From NCBI GenBank assembly GCA_017538365.1, contig JAFYIZ010000044.1:62001-126000 (forward strand): a DNA stretch of 64,000 nucleotides, in the 5' to 3' direction. The DNA comes from a bacterium (GTDB taxonomy: Bacteria > UBP6 > UBA1177). Position 1 is the stretch's first letter. Every line of letters begins with the position of its first letter. Shown here piece by piece: positions 43,001-49,829 of this stretch. The translations under genes were made by a program, and so were the position numbers. A model generated the notes under the pieces. It worked only from the letters and a program-made list of their open reading frames with translations, made no database searches and was not told the DNA's origin.

Positions 43001-44897
43001 CTTTCCCGTTTACCTTACGCAGAACGACGAAATCTCCGTTCCTGTCGGAATTTACAACTATCTCAATGTCGAGCAGAACATAACTTTGGAAGCCGAAAGC
43101 GAAGAGTGGTTTGAAATGACAGGCAGCTCGGCGATAAACGTCACCGTTCCGGCAAACTCCGTAACATCGGCATACTTCCCGATAAAAGTGCTGAAGATAG
43201 GAACACACAGCATGACGATTTTCGCCCACGGCTCGCAGATGTCAGACGCGATAAAGCGCACCGTTACCGTCAAACCCGACGGAATCATGGAAGATAAATC
43301 TGAAAGCGCGGTATTCAGCGGCAACAAAACGATAAAACTGACGATTCCCGAAAATACAATTCCTGACAGTGCGGAACTTTTCGTAAAAATCTATCCGGGT
43401 TTCATGAGTCAGGCTGTGGAAGGGCTTGATTCGATACTGCAGCTGCCTTACGGCTGTTTTGAACAGACTTCCTCAACGACTTATCCGAACGTTCTGGTCC
43501 TTCAATACATGATCGCGGCTGGTACGCTGACACCCGAAATCGAGCTTAAGGCGCGTGACTACATAACTCAGGGTTATCAGAGACTGCTCACCTACGAAGT
43601 TGCAGGCGGCGGTTTTGAATGGTTCGGCGATTCGCCCGCACACCTCACGCTTACTGCTTACGGACTTCTCGAATTCAACGACATGAGCAAAGTCCATACG
43701 ATCGATCCCAGCCTCATCGACAGAACAGCATCATGGATAGCGCACCAGCAGAAATCGGACGGCTCTTTCGTCACTGAAAACGGATATATGGACGGAGCAA
43801 TCAACAATTTCCTCGCATCAGCTCTCAGAACTACGGCTTACGCGGCGTGGGCTCTCGCGGAAACCGACAAAGAACTTTCAGCAAGACAGAAAGCCGTTCA
43901 GTATATAGAATCACATATTTCGGAAGCAGATGACATCTATTCAAAAGCAATGGCCGCGATCGCGCTTCTGAAAAACGGCGGATCTGCGACAAAAATCGAA
44001 CAGCTTACAAACGAAATTCTGGAAGCAAAACAGGAAGATGCAGAGGGCAATATTTACTGGAACCAGACTTTGAGCACAGAGACCTACACTTCAGGCGAAG
44101 GAGCAAAGCTCGAAACAACGGCTCTCGTCGGTTCGCTTCTTGTCTACAAAGGCGGATACACAAACATTACTGACCGCATTCTCAAATGGATCGTCAAACA
44201 GAAAGACTCTTTCGGAACATGGGATACTACTCAGGGAACGATCCGCGCACTCAAATTCATGATCGAATCGATGTACGCTTCTTCCGCTCCAGATATAAAC
44301 GCGACGCTGAAAATTTCCGCAAACGGCTCCCCGGAAACCACAATAAAAATAACGCCCGATGACTCCGACGTAATGCGCCTCATCGACTTCAAAGAACATC
44401 TGGTTTACGGAGAAAACACTATCGAAATAAAATCGGAATCAGATTCCAACATGCTTTATCAGGCTACGGCTACATGGTATGTTCCGGGAACGGATGCTTC
44501 ATCTGCCGGTCCTCTCACGATAGATGTGACCTACGACAAGACGAATCTCACGGTAAACGACACGGTGAAAGCGACTGTAACCATCAAAAACGTAAGCGGA
44601 GAAAAAGTGAACATGGTTCTTGCAAGCGTAGGAATCGCACCCGGATTCACACTGATACCGGCACTGCTCGACAAAGCCGTCGAAAACGGAACTCCTCTCA
44701 GAAAATACGAAACGACTCCGCGACAGATCATCCTTTATCTCAACTATATCGATGCAGAATCGACTCAGACTTACCAGTTCGAGCTTGTTGCCGACTATCC
44801 GATCAAAGGAGCAACCGGCGAATCGTCAGTACACCCCTACTACAATCCTGAAGAAAACTACAACGATCTTTCGCAGGAAATCGTAATTTCAGAATAA
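40008..44897 (+). CDS. Thioester-containing alpha-2-macroglobulin lipoprotein
   Basis: 1629 aa with lipobox FTCSC. A run of MG-type beta domains (YQPGQTIHIRSL, YLPNETMKGEI, YKPRETAKARF) leads to a bait-like acidic region at about 760-930 (DTEDD, DSGDTGAEPG, GGDTDTPGDTD). The A2M domain follows (KVREWFPETLYYNPQLITDD), then the thioester domain with PYGCFEQ, where C1150 and Q1153 form the bond that traps attacking proteases, and a receptor-like C-terminal domain. Bacterial A2Ms sit on the periplasmic face and are often next to pbpC; no pbpC is present here. GGAGAG precedes the ATG. It converges on the smr gene across a bidirectional terminator. Confidence 0.93.
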   Translation: MKKSAILLFLTALLAVFTCSCSKKSGSGSDFGKEFPNPFEDEGDRIVKVGTLEVNESHIFIFYKSGKFFLNIPVKLDNGTPSISAECSVSEELLDGTPKDDTERNQKETIDDKTETLAIDLGADYLPDIEELTDLILKYSIKWGKHNLSGKVSMFRISPKTRTFIIGNKEVTVGKTSTIRIFVSDVLSGEPIEGGSPLMDKDITVEFFSGEELVGKASAKTDKGGMAEIPVSLEDSVTGNITMVATAETVYGKRTLSVNLFSTSPENYNKTLLTTDKPIYQPGQTIHIRSLSLGLPDKKPLDDSDITFELIDPKGNKVFKKTGKTSKYGIFLADFKLANLVNLGNYQLSALIDGVIAAQKTLTVEKYVLPKFGIEFSADKGFYLPNETMKGEIVSNYFYGKPVSKGAVHIEAKSSDVSETTFQTIDATLSQNGKYSFSIKLPNYFTGSELEQGKAKVKLEITVTDTADHAQSVVKYLTIAKAPVIATLVPAAGKVLSGTEQEMYLILTDPQGNPVSGKASIKAGGKSVEQNVGENGFAEFKMVLPENGNVTVEIKYDGKTYQSTKYFQNDGNAEFIFLSTDSPIYDAGEDVEVSVFTGFDPNAEQPSMLPDRAYLDVVVEDQIRLTKVVELKEGKGKISLPLDETMHGVVEFLAYYLTKEGNIIRSSKAVYVRHASSLSVEFSTDKEEYKPRETAKARFTVKDAEGKPAPAALGVAMVDEAVFHVMDFVPGMEATYFNIESAVMESNFVIYGTSYQDIVSPAEDEETEEETEKRASAFFADNAGNIQHDIAQEDYSQYESKHNSAAKSAVSGRISKILSEVDWGECEKEKVLKKLNKIIAQSENADPWGNMFSASVEGSWTLYGKFVSAGPDETPDTEDDIETSRNLCYTDDYAEYDSGDTGAEPGYPEEDPVYDGGDTDTPGDTDSKKIKVREWFPETLYYNPQLITDDSGKAEIEIQMADSITSWRVTALANTLDGAIGSSLDSIKVFQDFFVDIDFPVYLTQNDEISVPVGIYNYLNVEQNITLEAESEEWFEMTGSSAINVTVPANSVTSAYFPIKVLKIGTHSMTIFAHGSQMSDAIKRTVTVKPDGIMEDKSESAVFSGNKTIKLTIPENTIPDSAELFVKIYPGFMSQAVEGLDSILQLPYGCFEQTSSTTYPNVLVLQYMIAAGTLTPEIELKARDYITQGYQRLLTYEVAGGGFEWFGDSPAHLTLTAYGLLEFNDMSKVHTIDPSLIDRTASWIAHQQKSDGSFVTENGYMDGAINNFLASALRTTAYAAWALAETDKELSARQKAVQYIESHISEADDIYSKAMAAIALLKNGGSATKIEQLTNEILEAKQEDAEGNIYWNQTLSTETYTSGEGAKLETTALVGSLLVYKGGYTNITDRILKWIVKQKDSFGTWDTTQGTIRALKFMIESMYASSAPDINATLKISANGSPETTIKITPDDSDVMRLIDFKEHLVYGENTIEIKSESDSNMLYQATATWYVPGTDASSAGPLTIDVTYDKTNLTVNDTVKATVTIKNVSGEKVNMVLASVGIAPGFTLIPALLDKAVENGTPLRKYETTPRQIILYLNYIDAESTQTYQFELVADYPIKGATGESSVHPYYNPEENYNDLSQEIVISE

Positions 44898-45010
44898 GGC
44901 GCCGCAGCTTTTTCGGAATCCTGACATCAACTAATCCCGAGATTCCGAAGCGCCGCATCGTGATAACGTAATCACGTAATCCCAGGATACCGGCAAATGT
45001 CAGCGGCGCC
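44898..45010. terminator. Bidirectional terminator with octamer repeats in the loop
   Basis: GGCGCCGC (44898-44905) pairs exactly with GCGGCGCC (45003-45010), with a second nested stem CTGACAT (44921-44927) and ATGTCAG (44997-45003). Between them CGAGATTC (44938-44945) and, in strict 8-bp phase, CGTGATAA, CGTAATCA, CGTAATCC, CAGGATAC (44959-44990). It separates the convergent A2M and smr genes. T-runs are poor, so the role as terminator is inferred from position and stem. Confidence 0.5.
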
Positions 45011-45012
45011 AA

Positions 45013-45483
45013 TTAGACCGTTACGTCAACCTGACCTGACTCTTCGACACTTTTTTTGTCCCACTCGATCTTCGAGCAGCAGCCCTCTTTTTTGAGCTGT
45101 CTGAGAAGGATATCGATCGCGTTTCTGATAACGGGCGAACTTTTCGAATGAAGTCCTTTGCCGGTGACGATCCTGATCTTGTATATGCGGCCGCTTTTCA
45201 TGGCTCTGACATTGGTTTCTACAACTCTTTCAGCCTCGTCCTGCGTCAGTCCGTGGAGATCGATCTCGAATTCGGGAAAAACGTTTTCACTGCGCGGTCT
45301 GAAGAAATCTTTCTGCTCTTCGGCGCTTGATTCCTTCTCGCGTTTGTGGATCTCGAAATCGATGTCGGAATATTCTTCGAGAAGGTCCGCGAAACTCTCT
45401 TTTTCAGTCTCTTTTTTCTCTGTCTTGCCTGAAAAAAGTTCGGCAAAATTCATTGAACTATTGTTTTGGAATTTTTTACTCAT
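45013..45483 (-). CDS. Smr-domain protein
   Basis: 156 aa. A charged N-terminal 65 residues lead into a C-terminal Smr domain: EIDLHGLTQDEAERVV with the LDLHG motif, then IRIVTGKGLHSK (the GxGxHS motif) and PVIRNAI. Smr domains nick or bind nucleic acid; recent work links them to endonucleolytic cleavage at collided ribosomes, and this short form resembles SmrB-like proteins. GAGGTTGTG precedes the ATG, which overlaps the nadK stop by one base, so it is translationally coupled. Confidence 0.88.
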   Translation of the reverse strand: MSKKFQNNSSMNFAELFSGKTEKKETEKESFADLLEEYSDIDFEIHKREKESSAEEQKDFFRPRSENVFPEFEIDLHGLTQDEAERVVETNVRAMKSGRIYKIRIVTGKGLHSKSSPVIRNAIDILLRQLKKEGCCSKIEWDKKSVEESGQVDVTV

Positions 45484-46316
45484 CACAACCTCTTTCCAAG
45501 ATGCAGTCTTTCCGAAAGGATCTCGAAAAAACTCCTTTCGGGGTTTGAAACGACACTCAGATCGCGCCCGTTCCTGCGGATGAGCACGACATCGTTTTCG
45601 CATACTTTGACCGAATTTTTGCCGTCGCAGGTGAGGAATCCGAGAACGCACTCCTTCAAAGTGACGCGGATCGAACCCGATGCAGGAAGAACGATCGGCC
45701 TGTGCGTCAGAGCGTGAGGCGCAACGGCGTTTATGACAAAAGATTCGTCGCCGGGATAAATTATCGGTCCGTTGCACGAAAGGTTGTACGCCGTCGAACC
45801 GGTAGGAGTCGCCGCGATAAGCCCGTCACACTTGTACTGCGGCATTTCCTCGCCGTTGTATTCAATACCGAAGCAGAGCATCGGAGAAACATTCATATCA
45901 CGGATTATCGTCACTTCGTTGAGCGCGGTAAATGCGGCGAATTCTTTGTTTTCGCGGATCAGCCTGACATCCATCATCATGCGGTGTTTGACGTCGAAAT
46001 CGCCTTTCAGGAGGTTCGTGATCATCGTTTTTTCGCCTGGATTTATCTCAGCCAAGAAACCTAACTGACCGACATTTATTCCGGCAATCGGGATGTTCCG
46101 CTCGAAAGCAAGAGATGCTCCGGCAAGAAAAGTTCCGTCTCCGCCGACAGTGATGACAAGATCCGAACCTTCGACCTCATCAGGGTTATCAACGATTTTT
46201 ACGCCGAGCTCGCGACTTTTTTCAGCGATGAAAGCCCGTGTTTCCTGCTGTTCGGCTATTTTTCTGCCGTCATTTCTGAAAAAGAGAAAAACTTTTGAAA
46301 TTTTATTTGATGTCAT
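45483..46316 (-). CDS. nadK: NAD kinase
   Basis: 277 aa. Phosphorylates NAD to NADP. GGDGTFL (the invariant GGDGT), the NVGQLGFLAE helix and DGLIAATPTGSTAY are the signatures of ATP-NAD kinases. The first 14 bases overlap the end of hslO and the stop overlaps the smr start, giving a tight operon of redox and quality-control genes. Confidence 0.95.
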   Translation of the reverse strand: MTSNKISKVFLFFRNDGRKIAEQQETRAFIAEKSRELGVKIVDNPDEVEGSDLVITVGGDGTFLAGASLAFERNIPIAGINVGQLGFLAEINPGEKTMITNLLKGDFDVKHRMMMDVRLIRENKEFAAFTALNEVTIIRDMNVSPMLCFGIEYNGEEMPQYKCDGLIAATPTGSTAYNLSCNGPIIYPGDESFVINAVAPHALTHRPIVLPASGSIRVTLKECVLGFLTCDGKNSVKVCENDVVLIRRNGRDLSVVSNPERSFFEILSERLHLGKRL

Positions 46317-47022
46317 CTTTTCTTATCCCGTATTTAAAGCCGCATCTGGGACATTCGACCTGAAGCGTGTGCTCCTGCTCAAAAAGAAAATCTATGTCCT
46401 TAGGCGCCATTCTGTGAAAAATTTTCGCGATTTTCTCTTTTGTACAGCCGCATCTGAAAGCAAACGCAACTTCCTGAATTTCTTCGTTATTTTCAAAATC
46501 ATCACTGATTTCGGTGTTTTTTATCCCGAAAGTTTCATCTTCTTCGTAGATTTTAAGAAAACTCTGCGACTGGTCGGAAAAAAATCTTGAAAAAAGCTCG
46601 CCCAAAATCTTATCCGACGGAACATTTTCGGCGCAGTCGACCATCGTGACGCTCTCCATTCCCGAAATATCGGAAACCATCTGCACCGTCATGCGCGGAT
46701 TTTTTTCGTAAGGCGAAGGCTCCCACGAATGGGTTTTCGCAACAAAAGTGCGGTTTGACGAATCGACGCAGCAGAAAAGTCTGCGCTTCTGCACAGGCAT
46801 AGAGACATTCCACGCAAAACTCCAGCCGTCCGGCATAAAAGGAAAGTATGCAAGAGCGAAGGAAATCAGTTTTTTGAGATTCGGGAAACACTCCTGAGGA
46901 ACCGCTTCGACCGGGCTCTGCACGTAAAAATCGAGGTACAGACCCATAAAATCGACGGAATTGAGCTCGGAAAAAGCAGTTTCGCCGTTTTTCAGAGAAA
47001 TTTTAACTGTTGCGGAAGACAT
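46303..47022 (-). CDS. hslO: Hsp33-like redox chaperone, divergent
   Basis: 239 aa, against about 290 for typical Hsp33. The C-terminal zinc switch is intact: CGC (FRCGCTKEKIAKI) and, about 30 residues later, CPRC (VECPRCGFKYG), the CxC...CxxC set that releases zinc on oxidation and activates the holdase. The N-terminal domain is poorly conserved (only QMVSDI and similar pieces fit), so this is a shortened, diverged member. An AAAGGT site precedes the ATG, 3 bases from the kinase stop. Confidence 0.78.
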   Translation of the reverse strand: MSSATVKISLKNGETAFSELNSVDFMGLYLDFYVQSPVEAVPQECFPNLKKLISFALAYFPFMPDGWSFAWNVSMPVQKRRLFCCVDSSNRTFVAKTHSWEPSPYEKNPRMTVQMVSDISGMESVTMVDCAENVPSDKILGELFSRFFSDQSQSFLKIYEEDETFGIKNTEISDDFENNEEIQEVAFAFRCGCTKEKIAKIFHRMAPKDIDFLFEQEHTLQVECPRCGFKYGIRKDDIK

Positions 47023-47024
47023 TT

Positions 47025-48422
47025 TTACCTTTGTTTGAGAGTCATATTGATCTGACGGTTTTCTGAAGTCGGCGTAAATTCAAGACCGCCGATCATATCG
47101 TCTTTTCGGAATTCGATGATATACTTTTTGTTGAGTTCAAGCTGGAGCGATGCTGGTGTCACCTTGCCGGTATCCTCACCGTTGATGAAAATCTGAGCTC
47201 CGCCGGGATTCGAGAAAACCGTTATCATGTCAACTTCAACCTCAGGATCGACAAAAAGGAATTTCAGAATCAGCGCAATGACCGCAAGGCCTGCAACAAT
47301 CCCTGAGATAAGCCCCAGTTTTGAAAAGAAAGCCTTTTTTTTCGCGCGTTTTTTTTCAGCTTCTGCCTTTTGACGCGCCGCCTCTTCAGTCTTCTTTTTC
47401 TCTTCGAGGTCAAGGTCTTCGAGCTCGCCGATATTATTGAACAATTCATCCATCAGATATTCTGTCTGCGCCTGTTCGATGATTTTCGTCATCTTGATGA
47501 AGTGAGCAGGGAAAAGTTTTTTCACGAACGCAGGAAGCATTTCGCTGTTCGGGTCAAATTCAAGCGAATTGTAGACCAGCTGCAGATCTTCGCGCATATC
47601 CATCGCCGATGCGTAACGTCTGTTAGGATTCTTTTCGAGTGCCTTCATGACAATTTTAGCAAGTTTCGGATCGATTTCGGGCATAAGTTCATTTATCGGC
47701 TCGATCTCGTCGTTCAAAATCGCATTCATGATTGCCATATCGTTGTCAAGCTGCTTGTAAAGCGTCTGACCGGTCAGCATTTCGTAAAGGATTATACCGA
47801 CCGAAAATATGTCGCTGCGCCTGTCGACCGCCTTGCCGCTGCACTGTTCGGGTGAAAGATATGCGTAAGTTCCCTGAATTCCGGCAGTATCCTTGAATTT
47901 TTTGGTATAATTCGCGTTTGCGATGCCGAAATCGACGACTTTTATCTTTCCTTCGTAAGAAATCAGGATGTTGTTCGGATTCATGTCGAGGTGGACTATA
48001 TTCAGAAAGTTGCCGTTTCTGTCCTGAGCGTTGTGGGCATGGTCAAGACCGCACAGAACAGCCGAAATTATCTCAATCGTGAGATTGAGCGGCATAATCT
48101 GATCCCTTTCCTTGAGTTTTTCGAGTATAGCGCCCAAATTCTGTCCGAAAACGTATTCCATAGCGATGAAATACTGATCGTCGAACTTTCCGAAATCGTA
48201 GATTTTAACTATGTTTTCGTGGCTTATATTACAGATTATTCTAGCCTCGGCAAGAAACATCTTAACAAGCATCGGATTGTTGCCGTACTGTTTCAGCACC
48301 TTTTTGATCGCGATCGGCATTGAGTTGACAGGCGAATTCACATGTTTGGCAAGAAAAATCTCCGCCATTCCGCCCGTCGCTATCTTTGAAAGCAACTGAT
48401 AATTGTCGAATCTCTCAAGCAT
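47025..48422 (-). CDS. Transmembrane Ser/Thr protein kinase with PEGA domain
   Basis: 465 aa. Kinase domain at 8-285: GGMAEIFLA (glycine loop), AIKKVL (catalytic Lys), HLDMNPNNIL (catalytic loop), VVDFGIAN (DFG), GTYAYLSPEQ. The Arg of HRD is Leu, so it is a non-RD kinase and probably not controlled by activation-loop phosphorylation. After an acidic and a basic coiled segment comes one membrane helix (about 370-390) and a C-terminal PEGA domain (SNPGGAQIFINGEDTGKVTP) facing the periplasm. PEGA kinases are typical of myxobacteria. GGGAGG precedes the ATG. First gene of the hslO-nadK-smr group. Confidence 0.93.
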   Translation of the reverse strand: MLERFDNYQLLSKIATGGMAEIFLAKHVNSPVNSMPIAIKKVLKQYGNNPMLVKMFLAEARIICNISHENIVKIYDFGKFDDQYFIAMEYVFGQNLGAILEKLKERDQIMPLNLTIEIISAVLCGLDHAHNAQDRNGNFLNIVHLDMNPNNILISYEGKIKVVDFGIANANYTKKFKDTAGIQGTYAYLSPEQCSGKAVDRRSDIFSVGIILYEMLTGQTLYKQLDNDMAIMNAILNDEIEPINELMPEIDPKLAKIVMKALEKNPNRRYASAMDMREDLQLVYNSLEFDPNSEMLPAFVKKLFPAHFIKMTKIIEQAQTEYLMDELFNNIGELEDLDLEEKKKTEEAARQKAEAEKKRAKKKAFFSKLGLISGIVAGLAVIALILKFLFVDPEVEVDMITVFSNPGGAQIFINGEDTGKVTPASLQLELNKKYIIEFRKDDMIGGLEFTPTSENRQINMTLKQR

Positions 48423-48435
48423 GCAGCCTCCCTCT

Positions 48436-48497
48436 CCGCCGCCGCAATTTTATGTCGATATCCCGATATCACGTTATTTCGGTATATCGAAGGCGGC
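48436..48497. repeat. Octamer-phased repeat with GC clamp (copy 3)
   Basis: GCCGCC (48438-48443) can pair with GGCGGC (48492-48497). Inside lie CGATATCC, CGATATCA, CGTTATTT and CGGTATAT in exact 8-bp phase from 48456 to 48487. CGTTATTT is the same octamer as at 2862-2869. It would be in the leader RNA of the kinase operon. Confidence 0.75.
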
Positions 48498-48537
48498 ACA
48501 ACGACAAAAACGATAAGAACGACAAAAAAACTGGTGT

Positions 48538-48565
48538 ATTATACTAATTTTTTTTGAAATTGCGA
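48538..48565 (-). promoter_or_regulatory. Candidate promoter of the kinase operon
   Basis: TATAAT on the minus strand at 48543-48538 is a consensus -10; the -35 is weak (TCGCAA or CTCGCA at 16-17 bases). It lies between ompH and the kinase gene. Confidence 0.4.
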
Positions 48566-48578
48566 GAGGAAAAGCGAA

Positions 48579-49073
48579 CTACTTGTTGATTTCTGCTATT
48601 ACATCTTTTGTGATGTCGAACTTGTCGTTGTAGTAAAGCGTCTGTTCAGCCGGAACAACCATGTCATACCCCTTTGTCAGAGCTATCTTCATAGCGATTT
48701 TGCGCACCTTGCCGAGAAATTCCTCCTGGGCCGCAGCATCTTTGTCCGCAAGTTCTTTTTCTTTTTGAGCTGCCATTTTCTGAAGTTCGAGAGCTTTTTT
48801 CTGATACTCTTCAAGCATTATAGCCTGAGCTTCTTCTGTAGCCATTTTTGCTTCTTTTTTGATCTTTTCCTGAATTTTTATGACTTCCGCTTCTTTAGCC
48901 TTGAGTTCGTCCTGGCTCTTTTTCAGAAGCGCTTCGACTTTCTTTCTTTCTTTTTCGACTTCTTTCGATTCAGACCAAACTTTTTTAACATCGACGAACG
49001 CGATTTTCTGAGCGTAAACCGGCGTGATCATCAACAAAACAAACAACACTGCAAAAATTCTGAATTTCGTCAT
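48579..49073 (-). CDS. OmpH/Skp-family periplasmic chaperone
   Basis: 164 aa with signal peptide (cut near VYAQ). The mature N-terminus KIAFVDVKKVW matches the OmpH start (I.(Y/F)VD...V), followed by a long Lys/Glu coiled coil (about 35-115) that forms the jellyfish-like tentacles holding unfolded outer-membrane proteins, and a C-terminal strand (KGYDMVVPAEQTLYYND). AGGAGG precedes the ATG. Placed at the end of the polysaccharide export group. Confidence 0.9.
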   Translation of the reverse strand: MTKFRIFAVLFVLLMITPVYAQKIAFVDVKKVWSESKEVEKERKKVEALLKKSQDELKAKEAEVIKIQEKIKKEAKMATEEAQAIMLEEYQKKALELQKMAAQKEKELADKDAAAQEEFLGKVRKIAMKIALTKGYDMVVPAEQTLYYNDKFDITKDVIAEINK

Positions 49074-49082
49074 AATTTCCTC

Positions 49083-49829
49083 CTATTCTTCAATTGTAAC
49101 TATTTCGGCATCTTTCCATGAAAAATTATTTATATCGGCCTGAGCCTCCTCTTTGGACGAATATCTGCCGTATCTGACTTCGAATTTTCCATCACTTGTG
49201 AAAATGTATGTATCCTCTTTTATTCCGCTCTGATAGTTCTTCGCCGCATCGATATTGCCGAATGCCGCGAGCATGATTGCATAAAAGACCTCTTTTCTGG
49301 CCTCTTTCGGAGCCTCTTTTTCAGGTTCTTTCTGTTCTTCCCCGTGAGCCGCTTTTTCTTCTTCGGCACTCTTTTCGGGTTCAGCAGCCGCAGTAGAAGC
49401 AGCTTTCGGAGCGCTTTCGGCAAGACCGACAACTTTTATTTTCGCCCGAATTTTTCCTTTTGCCGCGTTGTCTATCTCATCAAAAGCCTTTTTCGTAAGG
49501 TCTACGACCTCTTTTCCAGGCCTGTCGATGACTGTGACTTCGACTTTTTTACCAGTATCGAGAGACTGAACTTCAAGCATGGTTCCGAAGGGAAAACCTT
49601 TTGCAGCGCAAGTCATCGCGTCGTTTGAAAAAGGCTCGCCGTTTGCCATGTTTTTACCGTTGTATTCGTCACCGTAAAAAGTGACATAATAGTAATATGT
49701 GTCGCCTCTCGAAACGGGATGCTTAACAACTCTCGGAGATTCACAGGCTGCCGACAGAATACAGAGAAAAGCCGCGCAGAGCACGTAAAACAGACTAAGA
49801 ATGTTTTTTCTTCTTTTTAGTTTGTCCAT
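49083..49829 (-). CDS. rlpA: RlpA-like lipoprotein with SPOR domain
   Basis: 248 aa with lipobox SAAC. Double-psi barrel: VTFYGDEYNGKNMANGEPFSN, AAKGFPFGTMLEV and VTVIDRPGK match RlpA, which in some species cleaves denuded glycan at septa; the catalytic Asp region (VIDRPG, normally NDRGP) is altered. A charged Ala/Glu/Lys linker leads to a SPOR domain (about 185-248) that binds denuded peptidoglycan. It overlaps the end of wzc by 35 bases with no clear ribosome site at either possible start (GTG 49835, ATG 49829). Confidence 0.85.
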   Translation of the reverse strand: MDKLKRRKNILSLFYVLCAAFLCILSAACESPRVVKHPVSRGDTYYYYVTFYGDEYNGKNMANGEPFSNDAMTCAAKGFPFGTMLEVQSLDTGKKVEVTVIDRPGKEVVDLTKKAFDEIDNAAKGKIRAKIKVVGLAESAPKAASTAAAEPEKSAEEEKAAHGEEQKEPEKEAPKEARKEVFYAIMLAAFGNIDAAKNYQSGIKEDTYIFTSDGKFEVRYGRYSSKEEAQADINNFSWKDAEIVTIEE

